Shown here: in pieces, positions 54,289 through 63,192 of the stretch
How positions within the stretch are numbered: position 1 is the stretch's first letter
How the letters are laid out: the number at the start of each line of letters is the position of its first letter
From: Arcobacter sp.
Lineage (GTDB): Bacteria; Campylobacterota; Campylobacteria; Campylobacterales; Sulfurimonadaceae
Length of the DNA stretch: 64,000 bases
NCBI GenBank assembly: GCA_024637195.1
Contig: JAGXFN010000002.1
Coordinates: 124,001-188,000, forward strand
Direction: 5' to 3'
Notes under the pieces: generated by a model
Database searches by the model: none
What the model saw: the letters and a program-made list of their open reading frames with translations, nothing else
What the model was told of the DNA's origin: nothing
Made by a program: the position numbers and the translations under genes

Positions 54289-55089
54289 GTAGTAGCCTAA
54301 CCGAAGGGATATGGAGTGTTCACTTGCCGAATCGCTCAGACCGTAGGCGTAGCTGGCTGTTGTAAACCAGTTCTTGTCCAGAGTGTAAAAAGCAAAAAGA
54401 GAGACACTTTTTATGGCCTCAACACCCTGATAAAGACTCTCAGACTGGTAGTAGGAGAGGCTTGAATAGAGCTTTGGAGAAAGATAGTAGCCCGCACCTC
54501 CGCTGTAGGCATGAGTGTCTTGATAGCTGACAAGACCCGCGACATCATCGTCGTTGATCTGCGTAAAACTGTAGCCCGCAAAAAAATTAAGCTTCTCCAG
54601 CGTGTAGCTGGCGCCAAGCGTCGCGAAATAGTCGCTGTTGTTGTTATTTAAGCTGCTGTCATAAGTCGGTAAGATGGCGCCAGCACCCAGGCGTATGCGA
54701 AAATCCTTGTTTACAGGCAGAAGATAGAAGGCACCTAGAGTTGAGTCGCCTAGACCGCTGTCACTGTAAGAGGCACTTTGAGACGAATAGTAAGCGGTCG
54801 ATGCCTGAAGCGAAATATTTTTGTAAAAATAGTCGACCTGAAGCATCGTCGTGAAGGTATCTGTCTTTTCGTTTGTAGTGTAATCGACCTGAGAGTAGTT
54901 TCCGCCGACAATGATGTCGTAATGGTGCGGCGAGACAAGCGACTCGATGCCGCATCCTCTGATGTCGACAAGATCCATTATAGGAGTGTTGGGACACTGG
55001 TCCACATCGTCATCCACCCCGTCCAAATCTGAGTCCACATAAGCAAACAGCAGGGGTACCATCATCAGTATTAGTAAAAATATACGCAT
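54283..55089 (-). CDS. outer-membrane-like protein with one TSP3 calcium-binding repeat
   Basis: A 268-residue exported protein. A signal peptide (MRIFLLILMMVPLLFA) leads into one thrombospondin type 3 repeat, DSDLDGVDDDVDQCPNTP, followed by a strand-rich domain of about 220 residues with repeated YSY-type patterns (for example YYSSQSASYSDSGLG, FFAGYSFTQINDDD, YSGGAGYYLSPKLYS) ending ISLRLGYYL, which looks like a beta-barrel. I do not recognise the barrel family. It is on the same strand as, and 45 nt downstream of, the Gln-rich protein gene. Confidence 0.72.
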   Translation of the reverse strand: MRIFLLILMMVPLLFAYVDSDLDGVDDDVDQCPNTPIMDLVDIRGCGIESLVSPHHYDIIVGGNYSQVDYTTNEKTDTFTTMLQVDYFYKNISLQASTAYYSSQSASYSDSGLGDSTLGAFYLLPVNKDFRIRLGAGAILPTYDSSLNNNNSDYFATLGASYTLEKLNFFAGYSFTQINDDDVAGLVSYQDTHAYSGGAGYYLSPKLYSSLSYYQSESLYQGVEAIKSVSLFAFYTLDKNWFTTASYAYGLSDSASEHSISLRLGYYL

Positions 55090-55134
55090 GAATTTCCTTT
55101 AAAGAGCCCGGCCGAGCCGAGCCGATAGTTGTGG

Positions 55135-55725
55135 TTACTTTTTCTTTCCAAATCCGTTTGTATCAGGCTGAGGTGTACCCATCTGCTGGCGGAACTGCTC
55201 TGCACCTTGGCGCTGTTGCATCTGCTCTTTTTGCTGTGTCTGCTGCATTTGTTGCAACTGCTGCTCTTCTGTCTTATCCATAAGGCGCTTCTGCTGCATG
55301 TTCTGTGTGTTCTCTTTGGTCTGAACTCTCTCTTGGCTCATCTCTTTGCGCATCTGCGCGATAGTCTGGCTGCGCTCTTGCTCGTTCATCTGTGCCAGTT
55401 CGTGCTTGAAGCTGTTCATTAGCTCGTTTCTTTGCATCGGATCGGCATTTTTGATCTCATTGATCCTCTGTGTAATGTAGTCGTTTTGAATTTTTACGGC
55501 AAGATCTGGCATCTGTTCCCGCACTTCCTGAAGTGTTCGTGTACGCTCTTGAACACGCATGGTCTTTATCTGTGTCTGAAGCGCATTGATCATACTCTGA
55601 CGTTCAGCGGGTGCAGCGCTTTTGATGGCGGAGAGCTGTGTCTGTATACTCTCATTTGCACCGGCCTGAGTAAGGGCACCAAAGAGGAGAATGGTAAGTG
55701 CCAGGCTGATAGTTGATCGTTTCAT
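55135..55725 (-). CDS. exported Gln-rich helical protein, unknown
   Basis: A 196-residue exported protein: signal peptide MKRSTISLALTILLFGALTQAGA, then about 130 residues of charged helices with repeating QERSQT-, QERTRT- and MQRNEL-type units, and a C-terminal stretch extremely rich in Gln (LQQMQQTQQKEQMQQRQ). The heptad-like pattern recalls Spy/CpxP-type periplasmic proteins (the LTxxQ family), but there is no clear LTxxQ motif. It is next to the two-component genes on the same strand, so it could be a target or sensor partner; that is inference. Confidence 0.62.
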   Translation of the reverse strand: MKRSTISLALTILLFGALTQAGANESIQTQLSAIKSAAPAERQSMINALQTQIKTMRVQERTRTLQEVREQMPDLAVKIQNDYITQRINEIKNADPMQRNELMNSFKHELAQMNEQERSQTIAQMRKEMSQERVQTKENTQNMQQKRLMDKTEEQQLQQMQQTQQKEQMQQRQGAEQFRQQMGTPQPDTNGFGKKK

Positions 55726-55783
55726 TTTCTATTCCTTTTGTTGTGTGATATGAGAAGTATGGCAGAGAAGTGTTAGCGCAGCG

Positions 55784-56842
55784 TTAGCTGCACAGATGTC
55801 TAAGATCTAGACTGAAAGAGGAGCCGACCCCGACTTTAGACTCTACGGCGATAGGGATATGGAGTGAATCGCAAAGCTTTTTTACGATATGAAGTCCGAT
55901 GCCCAAGCCGCGCTCATGCTCTTTGTAGAAGCGTTGGAAGATCTTTTGGGGCTGTTTTATCCCTCTGCCGCTGTCCTTGATAAGCACTTTTTTGTCCGTA
56001 GCACTGAGCGTAATCTCTATAATACCCTCTTTTTTATTGTATTTTGCGGCATTTGAGATGAGGTTGTCGAGTATGCGTATCATCGCATCTGTATTGGCAT
56101 AGATCTGCAGCGGTTCGAGATGGCAGATGAAGCGGAGTTGAGGGTAGTTCTCGGCAAAAATCGCCGAACGCTTTTGGATAAGTTCTTTGAAATCGATCTT
56201 CTCGTTTTGAAGGGGGCTCTCATCGATGTAGCTGCGCAGGTTGTTTTGGAGATTTAAGACTGTCTGGACCGCCTGCTCTATGCGCAAGATTTTTGTATTT
56301 TCGCCTAGCTCTTTTTTCAGAAGCGAACTGTTCAGACGCAGACTCGAGAGCGGCGTGTTGAAATCATGCAGTATATCTTTTATAAACTCATCGCCCAAAG
56401 AGAGCGCCTGCCGTAGTGGTCTCAGCGCGTACAAGGAGAAGAGAAAGGAGAGCAGGGCCAGTAGGACCAGGGCAAGAAGATAGCGGTGAAAATACTGTTC
56501 TTGAATGAGGTCAAGCTCTTTTTGATACTTCTGCTTGGTATAAAAGAGTTTCATGGCATAGTCGGTCGTGTCTGCGATGGCAAAAAGGGCAAAGACGCCT
56601 TCTTCGGTTTTGTGAAACTGATAAAGATCATCCTGCTCTGCTATGACAAAATCAAATTCAAATTGATCGCATTTAAGGTCAAAACTGCACAGACGCATCT
56701 GCGTAAAGAGTTTCTCGTCGAGGGCTGTGCTCTCTTTTGCATAGCTCAGGTAGAGGATCACACTCATCAAAAGCGTCATAGAGAGGAAAAAGAGAAGGAA
56801 GCTTTTTCCTAAGGATTCGGCTTCAACGTGTTTCAAGGACAT
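55784..56842 (-). CDS. membrane sensor histidine kinase
   Basis: A 352-residue sensor kinase. Two membrane helices (about 11-30 and 117-140) bracket a short periplasmic domain of about 85 residues. The H-box is ILHDFNTPLSSLRLN, with the phospho-accepting His near residue 164. The N-box is ILDNLISNAAKYNK and the G-box KDSGRGIKQPQ with GLGIGLHIVKKL. No HAMP domain is obvious. Its start lies 20 nt inside the end of the response-regulator gene, so the two form an operon. Confidence 0.88.
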   Translation of the reverse strand: MSLKHVEAESLGKSFLLFFLSMTLLMSVILYLSYAKESTALDEKLFTQMRLCSFDLKCDQFEFDFVIAEQDDLYQFHKTEEGVFALFAIADTTDYAMKLFYTKQKYQKELDLIQEQYFHRYLLALVLLALLSFLFSLYALRPLRQALSLGDEFIKDILHDFNTPLSSLRLNSSLLKKELGENTKILRIEQAVQTVLNLQNNLRSYIDESPLQNEKIDFKELIQKRSAIFAENYPQLRFICHLEPLQIYANTDAMIRILDNLISNAAKYNKKEGIIEITLSATDKKVLIKDSGRGIKQPQKIFQRFYKEHERGLGIGLHIVKKLCDSLHIPIAVESKVGVGSSFSLDLRHLCS

Positions 56843-57461
56843 AGCCGACTCCTCTTATGTTTTCTATAGGGAGTCCAGTCGTCTGCTTGAGTTTATTGAT
56901 GGCCACGCGTAGGGCAGTCGAGGAGGGGTGTTCAAGACACTCAAGCAGGAGCTCTTTGTCGACAATGTTCCCTCTGTCCCGGTATAACTCACTAAAAAGT
57001 CTCTGCTGCATCTCTCCCAATACGAGCCGCTTTCCGTCTTTTTTGAAGAGTTTTTTCTTTTCGTCATACGTGAAATCACCGCAGATAAAAAGTTCGTCCG
57101 GAGCTGAGAGCTTGGCCTTGACGCGGATAAGCAGCTCTTCAGGGTAGAAGGGCTTTTTGAGGTAGTCCTGCGCGCCAAGTTCAAAGCCTTTGGCGATGCT
57201 TTTGATATCCACCATAGCGCTCATAAAAAGTGTCGCTGTCTTGTCTGAGGCCTCTCTGAGCGCTTTTAGCAGCGCAAAGCCGTCGATTTCCGGGACATTG
57301 ATATCAAAGATATAGAGGTCATATTTGTTGCGGTAGGTACATTCGGCGGCTTCTTCTCCGTTGATGGCTAGGTCGATGCTGTAGCCCTCGTCTTCAAGCA
57401 TCTCCTTTAGTGTCTGCCCAAGCACAGAATCATCTTCTAAAAGGAGGATTTTGTAGCTCAT
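56823..57461 (-). CDS. OmpR/PhoB-family response regulator
   Basis: A 212-residue response regulator. The receiver domain has Asp10-Asp11, the phospho-acceptor Asp53 in LYIFDINVPEIDGFALL, and Lys103-like DYLKKPFYPEELLIRVKAKL. The C-terminal winged-helix domain contains ALRVAINKLKQTTG and the final IRGVGYVLE. It starts 5 nt after the upstream soluble kinase and overlaps the downstream membrane kinase by 20 nt. Either kinase, or both, may phosphorylate it. Confidence 0.9.
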   Translation of the reverse strand: MSYKILLLEDDSVLGQTLKEMLEDEGYSIDLAINGEEAAECTYRNKYDLYIFDINVPEIDGFALLKALREASDKTATLFMSAMVDIKSIAKGFELGAQDYLKKPFYPEELLIRVKAKLSAPDELFICGDFTYDEKKKLFKKDGKRLVLGEMQQRLFSELYRDRGNIVDKELLLECLEHPSSTALRVAINKLKQTTGLPIENIRGVGYVLETR

Positions 57462-57466
57462 TTCAG

Positions 57467-58480
57467 TTACTCCAAGGAAGAGCTGTTCAACACAATCTCA
57501 AGTAAAAAGCGCACTCCGTGTTCCGTGTTGGTCACCGAAAGAGAGCCGCCGAGCTTCTGCGCGATCTGCATACTCATATACAGACCAATGCCCGTGCCTT
57601 TGCCTTCTGTCTTGGTTGTGAACTCGGGTTTGAAGATGTCATGGATGAACTCCGGAGGTATTCCCCCCGCGTTATCTTCGATCTCTATATTGATATGGTT
57701 GTCTTCTTGGTAGAAGTTGATGTTGATGTGGCGCTCTTTGACATTCTTCTCGTTAAAGGCATCTTTGGCATTGTTGATAATATTTAAGATGAGGTGTTTG
57801 AACTCATTCTCTATCCCGTGCATCAGGATCTCTTTGGAGCTTTGGATATTAATGCTGATATTATTTTTCAAAAACTCGTCATTGACAAGTAGCATAACCG
57901 ACTGTACACAACGCTTGATGCCGAAACTTTTTGCTTCTTTGTTTGGCCTGAAAAACGTTCTGAACTCCTGCAAAGTTGTGACCATGTGTTCGATCTGAAC
58001 CTGAATATCATCGGTGAGTTCATTGACGTAGTTTTGGTCAACAATTCCGCTTTCAAAATCGCCTCTAAGGATGTCGCTCATCATAGAGAGTGCATTGAGC
58101 GGCTGTTTCCACTGATGTGCAACCGCATCCATCATCTCGCCCATGGAGGCCATCTTTGCCTGCTGTTCATACATCCTGTGGTTCTCTTTGCGAAGCTTGA
58201 CCTCTTCTTGGATCCGTTGTTCAAGGTCATGATTGATGTTGTCGAGTTCTTTTCGCAATTTGTCGGCATGGTTGACACTTATCTCAAGGCTTTTTCTACG
58301 TTTTTCGTAGCGTTTTAAGAAAAAGTCCAGTTGCAGGTCAAGGTCATTTCTGTTGGGGGAGCGGGCAGTTTTTTTTATCGATTCGATAAGTTCGTCTGTT
58401 GTAAGTGCGGCATACTGATCGCTTGGGTTTTTTCGCCGCTTTATTTCCGGAGCTGATTTTACAAAAGGGTTCTTTATCAT
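57467..58480 (-). CDS. soluble sensor histidine kinase
   Basis: A 337-residue kinase with no membrane helix. An N-terminal coiled coil (about residues 50-100, DELIESIKKTARS to NHDLEQRIQEEVK) feeds into the H-box MMDAVAHQWKQPLNALSMM; the N-box is LILNIINNAKDAFNE, the G-boxes are IEDNAGGIPPEFIHDIF and GKGTGIGLYMSMQIA. The AHQWKQPL H-box is typical of kinases common in Campylobacterota. Start ATG at 58480 chosen; a TTG 9 nt earlier is also possible. With RR and second HK it forms a three-gene operon. Confidence 0.87.
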   Translation of the reverse strand: MIKNPFVKSAPEIKRRKNPSDQYAALTTDELIESIKKTARSPNRNDLDLQLDFFLKRYEKRRKSLEISVNHADKLRKELDNINHDLEQRIQEEVKLRKENHRMYEQQAKMASMGEMMDAVAHQWKQPLNALSMMSDILRGDFESGIVDQNYVNELTDDIQVQIEHMVTTLQEFRTFFRPNKEAKSFGIKRCVQSVMLLVNDEFLKNNISINIQSSKEILMHGIENEFKHLILNIINNAKDAFNEKNVKERHININFYQEDNHINIEIEDNAGGIPPEFIHDIFKPEFTTKTEGKGTGIGLYMSMQIAQKLGGSLSVTNTEHGVRFLLEIVLNSSSLE

Positions 58481-58542
58481 AGTGAGCAATTATAACAAAA
58501 ATTTATTAATAGTGAGAATTGAAATATTTTAAAGTGCGGTAG

Positions 58543-58568
58543 GCCCACAAGGTATTCTCCTTGCGGGC
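58543..58568 (-). terminator. terminator after glnA
   Basis: Minus strand stem GCCCGCAAGG, 6-nt loop, CCTTGTGGGC (10 bp with one G-T pair), starting 7 nt after the glnA stop codon at 58575. The T-tract is weak (CTACCGCACTTT), so partial read-through to the histidine-kinase operon is possible. Confidence 0.55.
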
Positions 58569-58574
58569 ACTATA

Positions 58575-60005
58575 TTAGCAAGAATATGTGCTTTTGAATT
58601 CGAAGGCGGTAGGACGTGCTTCGTCCGGCCATACCTGTGTTTCAAACTTATAATGCTGGTAAGTGTCAATGAAATCCTGAGTAAATACCGGTTTCAAGAA
58701 ATCATTGTCACGGATAAGTGCTTCTAATGAGCCGCGAAGCGTATGCGGCATTTGAGGGATCCCTTTTTCACGGATCTCATCGAGACTTAACTCAAATAGA
58801 TCCTCATCCATTGGCCCGACCGGGATCTCTTTGTTCTTGATACCATCAAGACCGGCCATCATCATGACAGCAAAGGCAAGGTATGGGCATGCTGTAGAAT
58901 CCGGGAAACGCATCTCGATACGTGTCGCTTTTTCACCTGCACCGTAAGGGATACGGCATGATGCCGAACGGTTCTGGCTGGAGTAGGTCAAGATGCTCGG
59001 TGCTTCAAAACCGGGGATAAGACGCTTATATGAGTTCGTTGACGGGTTGGTGAAAGCAGCAACCGCGCGGGCATGTTTAAAGATACCGCCGGTGTAGTGA
59101 AGCGCCATCTCAGAAAGATTGCCGTACTCACCCTCTTTGTAGAAAAGGTTTCTGCCGTCTTTCCAAAGTGACTGGTGGACGTGCATGCCGTTTCCGTTGT
59201 CGCCGTAAAGCGGTTTTGGCATAAAAGTAGCTGTCTTGCCGTTAAGGTGAGCAACCATTTTCACAACATATTTGTATTTCTGCACATTGTCCGCTGCGCC
59301 GATGATGTCAGAAAAGACGATACCGATCTCGCCTTGTCCCTGTGCAACTTCGTGGTGGCCAAGAACAACTTCCAGTCCGACCTGCTCAAGTACCAGCATC
59401 ATCTCAGCGCGAAGGTCTACCATCGAGTCAGTCGGCTGAACCGGGAAGTAGCCGCCCTTATTGCGAGGACGGTGACCCGTGTTGTACATACCTTCGAAGG
59501 TAGTGTTGTCATTCCACTCACCCTCTTCCGTGTCAACGCGGTAGCCTGCTTCATTGACACCGTCAATGATCTTGACATCGTCAAAGATAAAGAATTCATT
59601 TTCAGGGCCAAAGTATGCCGCATCTGCAATACCGATAGACTCAGCATGTGCCAATGCTTTTTTAGCGATTGAGCGCGGGCATTTTTCGTAAAGCTCTTTT
59701 TTGTAGATGTCATAAACATCACAGATAAGAATGATGGTCGGATCAGCAGTAAATGGATCCATAAATGCTGTCGGAACGTCTGCTTTCAAGATCATGTCTG
59801 ATTTGTTGATCGGCTGCCATGCATCGATTGATGAACCGTCAAACGGGAAACCGTTGTTCAAAATATCAGTCGTTACTGCACTCATGCGGTAAGTGAGGTG
59901 ATGCCATGCGCCTTTAATATCAGTAAAGCGAAGATCAACAAATTGTACGTCGTTCTCTTCACAATATTTAAAGAATTCATCAACGTTGTTTACGAATTTT
60001 CCCAT
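58575..60005 (-). CDS. glnA: glutamine synthetase, type I
   Basis: A 476-residue GSI enzyme. The N-terminal [13 protein letters not shown] and FDGSSIDAW, the metal site EFFIFDDVK and [10 protein letters not shown] segments, [17 protein letters not shown] and the ATP region [17 protein letters not shown] are all present. The Tyr that is adenylylated in enterobacterial enzymes is replaced by Phe404 ([10 protein letters not shown]), so control by GlnE is unlikely; I recall the same change in Helicobacter pylori. It stands alone on this strand with a terminator. Confidence 0.96.
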   Translation of the reverse strand: MGKFVNNVDEFFKYCEENDVQFVDLRFTDIKGAWHHLTYRMSAVTTDILNNGFPFDGSSIDAWQPINKSDMILKADVPTAFMDPFTADPTIILICDVYDIYKKELYEKCPRSIAKKALAHAESIGIADAAYFGPENEFFIFDDVKIIDGVNEAGYRVDTEEGEWNDNTTFEGMYNTGHRPRNKGGYFPVQPTDSMVDLRAEMMLVLEQVGLEVVLGHHEVAQGQGEIGIVFSDIIGAADNVQKYKYVVKMVAHLNGKTATFMPKPLYGDNGNGMHVHQSLWKDGRNLFYKEGEYGNLSEMALHYTGGIFKHARAVAAFTNPSTNSYKRLIPGFEAPSILTYSSQNRSASCRIPYGAGEKATRIEMRFPDSTACPYLAFAVMMMAGLDGIKNKEIPVGPMDEDLFELSLDEIREKGIPQMPHTLRGSLEALIRDNDFLKPVFTQDFIDTYQHYKFETQVWPDEARPTAFEFKSTYSC

Positions 60006-60040
60006 GGGTGTTTCTCCTAGAAATTTTTATATTTGCTGAA

Positions 60041-60046
60041 AGTATA
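60041..60046 (-). promoter_or_regulatory. predicted -10 box for glnA
   Basis: Minus strand TATACT in TTATACTTTC, about 36 nt upstream of the glnA ATG, with AGGAG close to the start. No clear -35 or sigma-54 element is seen. Confidence 0.35.
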
Positions 60047-60155
60047 ACAGAAGAAGTTAAAATTAAAAGAGTGGTAATGATTAAAAATTAACCATTCTTT
60101 GAAGATTATCTTCATATCCGGCGGCACAAAGGAGAAAAACAGCAGTCGCAGGTGA

Positions 60156-60959
60156 TTAAAAATCGACCATATAGCGCTTGCGGTTTTTAAAATAGGCGCA
60201 CTGGGTATAGCCGACCGATCTGGCGAACTCCTCGATCTCATTGCGGTAGAGACCGACCTGCTCAGGTTGGTGCGCATCCGAGGCAAAGGTGATGGGGATA
60301 CCCAGTTCAAAAGCACGCTGAAGAAGCGCCTTTGAGGGGTAGGGTTCGGCGCAGGGCTTGCGGTAGCCGGCGACATTGAGTTCCAGGACCATATCGGCTT
60401 TTTTGATTTCGAGCAGGGCCTCTTGTGCGATCTCGAGTATCTCTTTTTTTGGGACGAACCTAAAGACCTTGATGAGATCCAGATGCCCGACAATATCAAA
60501 ATAGCCTGTTTTAGCCATATCGGTGATCAGATCAAAATACTCCTGCCAGATGATATCGATATCTTCATATGCATAACGGCCTATAAATTCGGGGTTGTCA
60601 AATCCCCACTTGTCGATAAAGTGCGCGGAGCCTATAAGATAATCGACATCAGCTTCGAGCACGCGCTTATCCATGTGTCCCGGAAGATAGTCCACCTCAT
60701 AGGCCAGAAGAATTTCGATCTGCCCTTTGTACTTTTCTTTTAAGGCTTTGACCATGCTCTCGTACGTATCCATCTCTTCAAAACGCATTCTGTACCCGGG
60801 ATCAAATGTCATCGGCGCATGATCGGAAACACCGTAAATATTGATACCTGAAGCGATAGCCTGTTCGATATACAAGGAGAGATCACCTTGGGCATGGTTG
60901 CATAAGACGGTGTGATTGTGAAGATCGACTTTGAGGCGTTGAGAAGCGGAATTGGGCAT
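60156..60959 (-). CDS. PHP-domain phosphatase, histidinol-phosphatase-like
   Basis: A 267-residue PHP-fold metal phosphatase of the HisJ/HisK type. VDLHNHTVLCNHAQGDL gives the first metal ligands, ISGVSDHAPMT-like YGVSDHAPMTFDP the second, LAYEVDYLPG the third, and FASDAHQPEQVG the last. The size and pattern fit histidinol-phosphate phosphatase, the penultimate step of histidine synthesis. The genes around it are not his genes, so a different phospho-substrate is possible. Confidence 0.82.
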   Translation of the reverse strand: MPNSASQRLKVDLHNHTVLCNHAQGDLSLYIEQAIASGINIYGVSDHAPMTFDPGYRMRFEEMDTYESMVKALKEKYKGQIEILLAYEVDYLPGHMDKRVLEADVDYLIGSAHFIDKWGFDNPEFIGRYAYEDIDIIWQEYFDLITDMAKTGYFDIVGHLDLIKVFRFVPKKEILEIAQEALLEIKKADMVLELNVAGYRKPCAEPYPSKALLQRAFELGIPITFASDAHQPEQVGLYRNEIEEFARSVGYTQCAYFKNRKRYMVDF

Positions 60960-61009
60960 GGTTTCTTCACTATTGTTGAGATTTAAAAGTAATTATATAT
61001 TAACTTGTC

Positions 61010-61015
61010 TATAAT
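61010..61015 (+). promoter_or_regulatory. predicted -10 box for the CheZ-like gene
   Basis: TATAAT in TGTCTATAATCAGC, 36 nt upstream of the ATG, after an AT-rich stretch. GGAGAAA precedes the start codon. Confidence 0.45.
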
Positions 61016-61050
61016 CAGCTAAAGCGATTGATTTAATTGGAGAAACTTCT

Positions 61051-61743
61051 ATGACACAAGAAGAACTTGATGCGTTAATGAGTGAAGATATAGATTTGGA
61101 TGAGACAGAAGAGACTCCGGTATCTTCTGCACAAAAGAGCGACGCACCAAAAGAGGAGGCAAAAGAGCACCGCGAAGATGAGTATAAAGTCTCTGCAACC
61201 CAGAAATGGCCTCCTCCGCCGCCGACAGATGACAACAGAATGGTCCATCAGCTTGATGATGTCACCAAAGAGAGCGAAGAAAAGGCGAGTGAGATCTTTG
61301 ACCACATTGAAAAGATCGGCAATGAGCTGATGGAAGCGGAGGGGACGATGGCGGATGTTCTCGAAACCTTCCAGAGCAATATTGAACTCTTCAAAAATCT
61401 CAGTAAGAAGTTTCCTGAGGTCAAGGCATTCAAAGGCCAGTTGGAAAAGAATGAACTTGCACAGACGATAGTCGAAGAGCATGTAAACAGTCTGAAAGAG
61501 CATGGCGATGCGATCATGAACGTTATGGACATCATGCAGTACCAGGATATCCACCGACAAAAGATCGAACGCGTTATCAATGTGATGCGCGCACTCTCGG
61601 GCTATATGAACGAACTCTTTGCCGGTAAGATTGACGACAGCAAGCGTGTTGCCTCTGCGCATCATCTCCCTGGAGACACCGGAACAGCGGATGTTGTAAG
61701 CTCAGACGACATTGAAGCGTTGCTGGCCTCCTTTTCGAAGTAG
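61051..61743 (+). CDS. cheZ: CheZ-like chemotaxis phosphatase (divergent Campylobacterota type)
   Basis: A 230-residue helical protein similar to the divergent CheZ of Helicobacter (HP0170). The central helix holds MQYQDIHRQKIERVINVM with Asp166-x3-Gln170, the pattern of the catalytic Asp-x3-Gln pair of E. coli CheZ, which removes phosphate from CheY. The N-terminus MTQEELDALM and the C-terminus SSDDIEALLASFSK resemble the EIDALL segment of FliM and FliN, so both ends may bind CheY or the motor. The residues between 20 and 60 are acidic and disordered, with a PPPPP run. The next genes, U32 and purE, follow as in Campylobacter. Confidence 0.82.
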   Translation: MTQEELDALMSEDIDLDETEETPVSSAQKSDAPKEEAKEHREDEYKVSATQKWPPPPPTDDNRMVHQLDDVTKESEEKASEIFDHIEKIGNELMEAEGTMADVLETFQSNIELFKNLSKKFPEVKAFKGQLEKNELAQTIVEEHVNSLKEHGDAIMNVMDIMQYQDIHRQKIERVINVMRALSGYMNELFAGKIDDSKRVASAHHLPGDTGTADVVSSDDIEALLASFSK

Positions 61744-61778
61744 TTGAACTTTTTAACCTTCTTGGCAGAGAAATTTGC

Positions 61779-61784
61779 TAAAAT
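61779..61784 (+). promoter_or_regulatory. predicted -10 box for the U32 gene
   Basis: TAAAAT in TTTGCTAAAATTCGC, 25 nt upstream of the start codon. It resembles the box in front of the tRNA cluster. Confidence 0.4.
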
Positions 61785-61809
61785 TCGCTAAAAAATAGAA
61801 GAATATTTA

Positions 61810-63102
61810 ATGAACAGAGTCGAACTTCTCTCCCCTGCGGGAAACCTTGAAAAACTTAAAATTGCCCTTGATTTTGGAGCCGACGCGGTTTACGGCGGCG
61901 TCAGCCACTTCTCTTTGCGTATACGCTCCGGCAAGGAGTTTACGATGGAGAGTTTCAAAGAGGGGATTGATTATGCCCATGCCCATGGGAAAAAAGTCTA
62001 TACGACGATCAACGGTTTCCCTTTTAACTCACAAATAAACCTGCTTAAAAAACACATAGAGAGCATTGCCGAACTTGGTCCCGATGCGATCATCGTCGCG
62101 ACGCCTGGCGTGCTCAAACTCGCTCACGAGATCGCACCGCATATCGATCTTCACCTTTCTACCCAGGCCAACGTCATGAACGTCCTAGACGCGCAGATCT
62201 ATCATGACATGGGCGCCAAGCGCATCATTACGGCACGCGAGATCTCACTGAAAGATCTTCAAGAGATCAAAAAAGATCTGCCGACGCTTGAGCTGGAGGT
62301 CTTTGTCCACGGCTCGATGTGTTTCGCCTATAGCGGACGCTGTCTGATATCGACGCTTCAAAGCGGGCGTGTTCCCAACCGCGGTTCATGCGCGAACGAC
62401 TGCCGTTTTCCGTATGAGCTTTATGCCGCAAACCCCGAAACGGGAACGCTCTTCAGGCTCGAAGAGGACCCGGGCATCGGCACCTATATCATGAATTCCA
62501 AAGATCTGAACCTTGCCTCGCATATGAAAGAGATTTTACAAAGCGGCTGTGTGGACTCCGTGAAGATAGAGGGGCGCACGAAGACCTCGTACTATGCGGC
62601 GACAACGGCAAAGGCCTACCGCATGGCGATTGATGACTATTATGACAACACCTTTGTCCCCGAGCGTTATCAGGAGGAGTTGCAGAGCATGCAAAACCGC
62701 GGTTTCACAGATGCCTATCTGATCAACCGCCCTTTCGAGAAGCATGACGGGCAGAGTCTTGATTTTACGATGCAGATGGGAACACATCAAGTCACAGGTA
62801 TGGCAACTGAGTCTGGCGAGTACTATCTGTGCAAATATACGACCCGTCCAGGAGAGCGTCTTGAGATCATGGCCCCTTCGGAACAGGTGATAGAAGAGAT
62901 GGAAAACGAGTACGGCTCTATCGTAAAAGAGGGTGAAAAAGCCTATCTGATCTTTAAAATACTCGAAGCTGAAAATAAAAAGATATGGGACGAGATACAT
63001 AGCGGGAATGTCAACCCGATCAAGTTGCCCGTAAAATTGCCTCCTTATACCTTCTTCAGAATCGAGGCGACAGACGAGATCAACCAGGCACCGAAGATAT
63101 AG
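61810..63102 (+). CDS. U32 family protein (YegQ/TrhP-like)
   Basis: A 430-residue U32 family protein with the opening VELLSPAGNLEKLKIALDFG and ADAVYGGVSHFSLR, the cysteine motif EVFVHGSMCFAYSGRCLIS, RGSCANDCRFPYEL and the late KIEGRTKTSYYAAT. In E. coli the relatives YegQ (TrhP) and RlhA act on tRNA and rRNA hydroxylation with Fe-S clusters, and the four cysteines here could hold one. The older label of collagenase (H. pylori PrtC) is from such proteins. It follows the CheZ-like gene, as I recall from Helicobacter and Campylobacter. Confidence 0.9.
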   Translation: MNRVELLSPAGNLEKLKIALDFGADAVYGGVSHFSLRIRSGKEFTMESFKEGIDYAHAHGKKVYTTINGFPFNSQINLLKKHIESIAELGPDAIIVATPGVLKLAHEIAPHIDLHLSTQANVMNVLDAQIYHDMGAKRIITAREISLKDLQEIKKDLPTLELEVFVHGSMCFAYSGRCLISTLQSGRVPNRGSCANDCRFPYELYAANPETGTLFRLEEDPGIGTYIMNSKDLNLASHMKEILQSGCVDSVKIEGRTKTSYYAATTAKAYRMAIDDYYDNTFVPERYQEELQSMQNRGFTDAYLINRPFEKHDGQSLDFTMQMGTHQVTGMATESGEYYLCKYTTRPGERLEIMAPSEQVIEEMENEYGSIVKEGEKAYLIFKILEAENKKIWDEIHSGNVNPIKLPVKLPPYTFFRIEATDEINQAPKI

Positions 63103-63131
63103 CTCCTTGTTTATGGGCAGAAAATTTAAGA

Positions 63132-63137
63132 TATAAT
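63132..63137 (+). promoter_or_regulatory. predicted -10 box for purE
   Basis: TATAAT in TAAGATATAATAAC, 56 nt upstream of the purE ATG. No PurR-type operator or PreQ/purine riboswitch structure is seen in the leader; only a 5-bp TAGAC/GTCTA repeat lies between. Confidence 0.45.
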
Positions 63138-63192
63138 AACAAAAATTTTTAGACTGCTTTTAAGGGGTCTATCTACAAAATAAAGGCTTGGA

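Noticed and set aside
61772-61790. Sigma-54-like TGGCAG...TTTGCT upstream of the U32 gene
   Set aside because: The GG to GC spacing is 11 nt, one more than required, and a normal TAAAAT box fits better.
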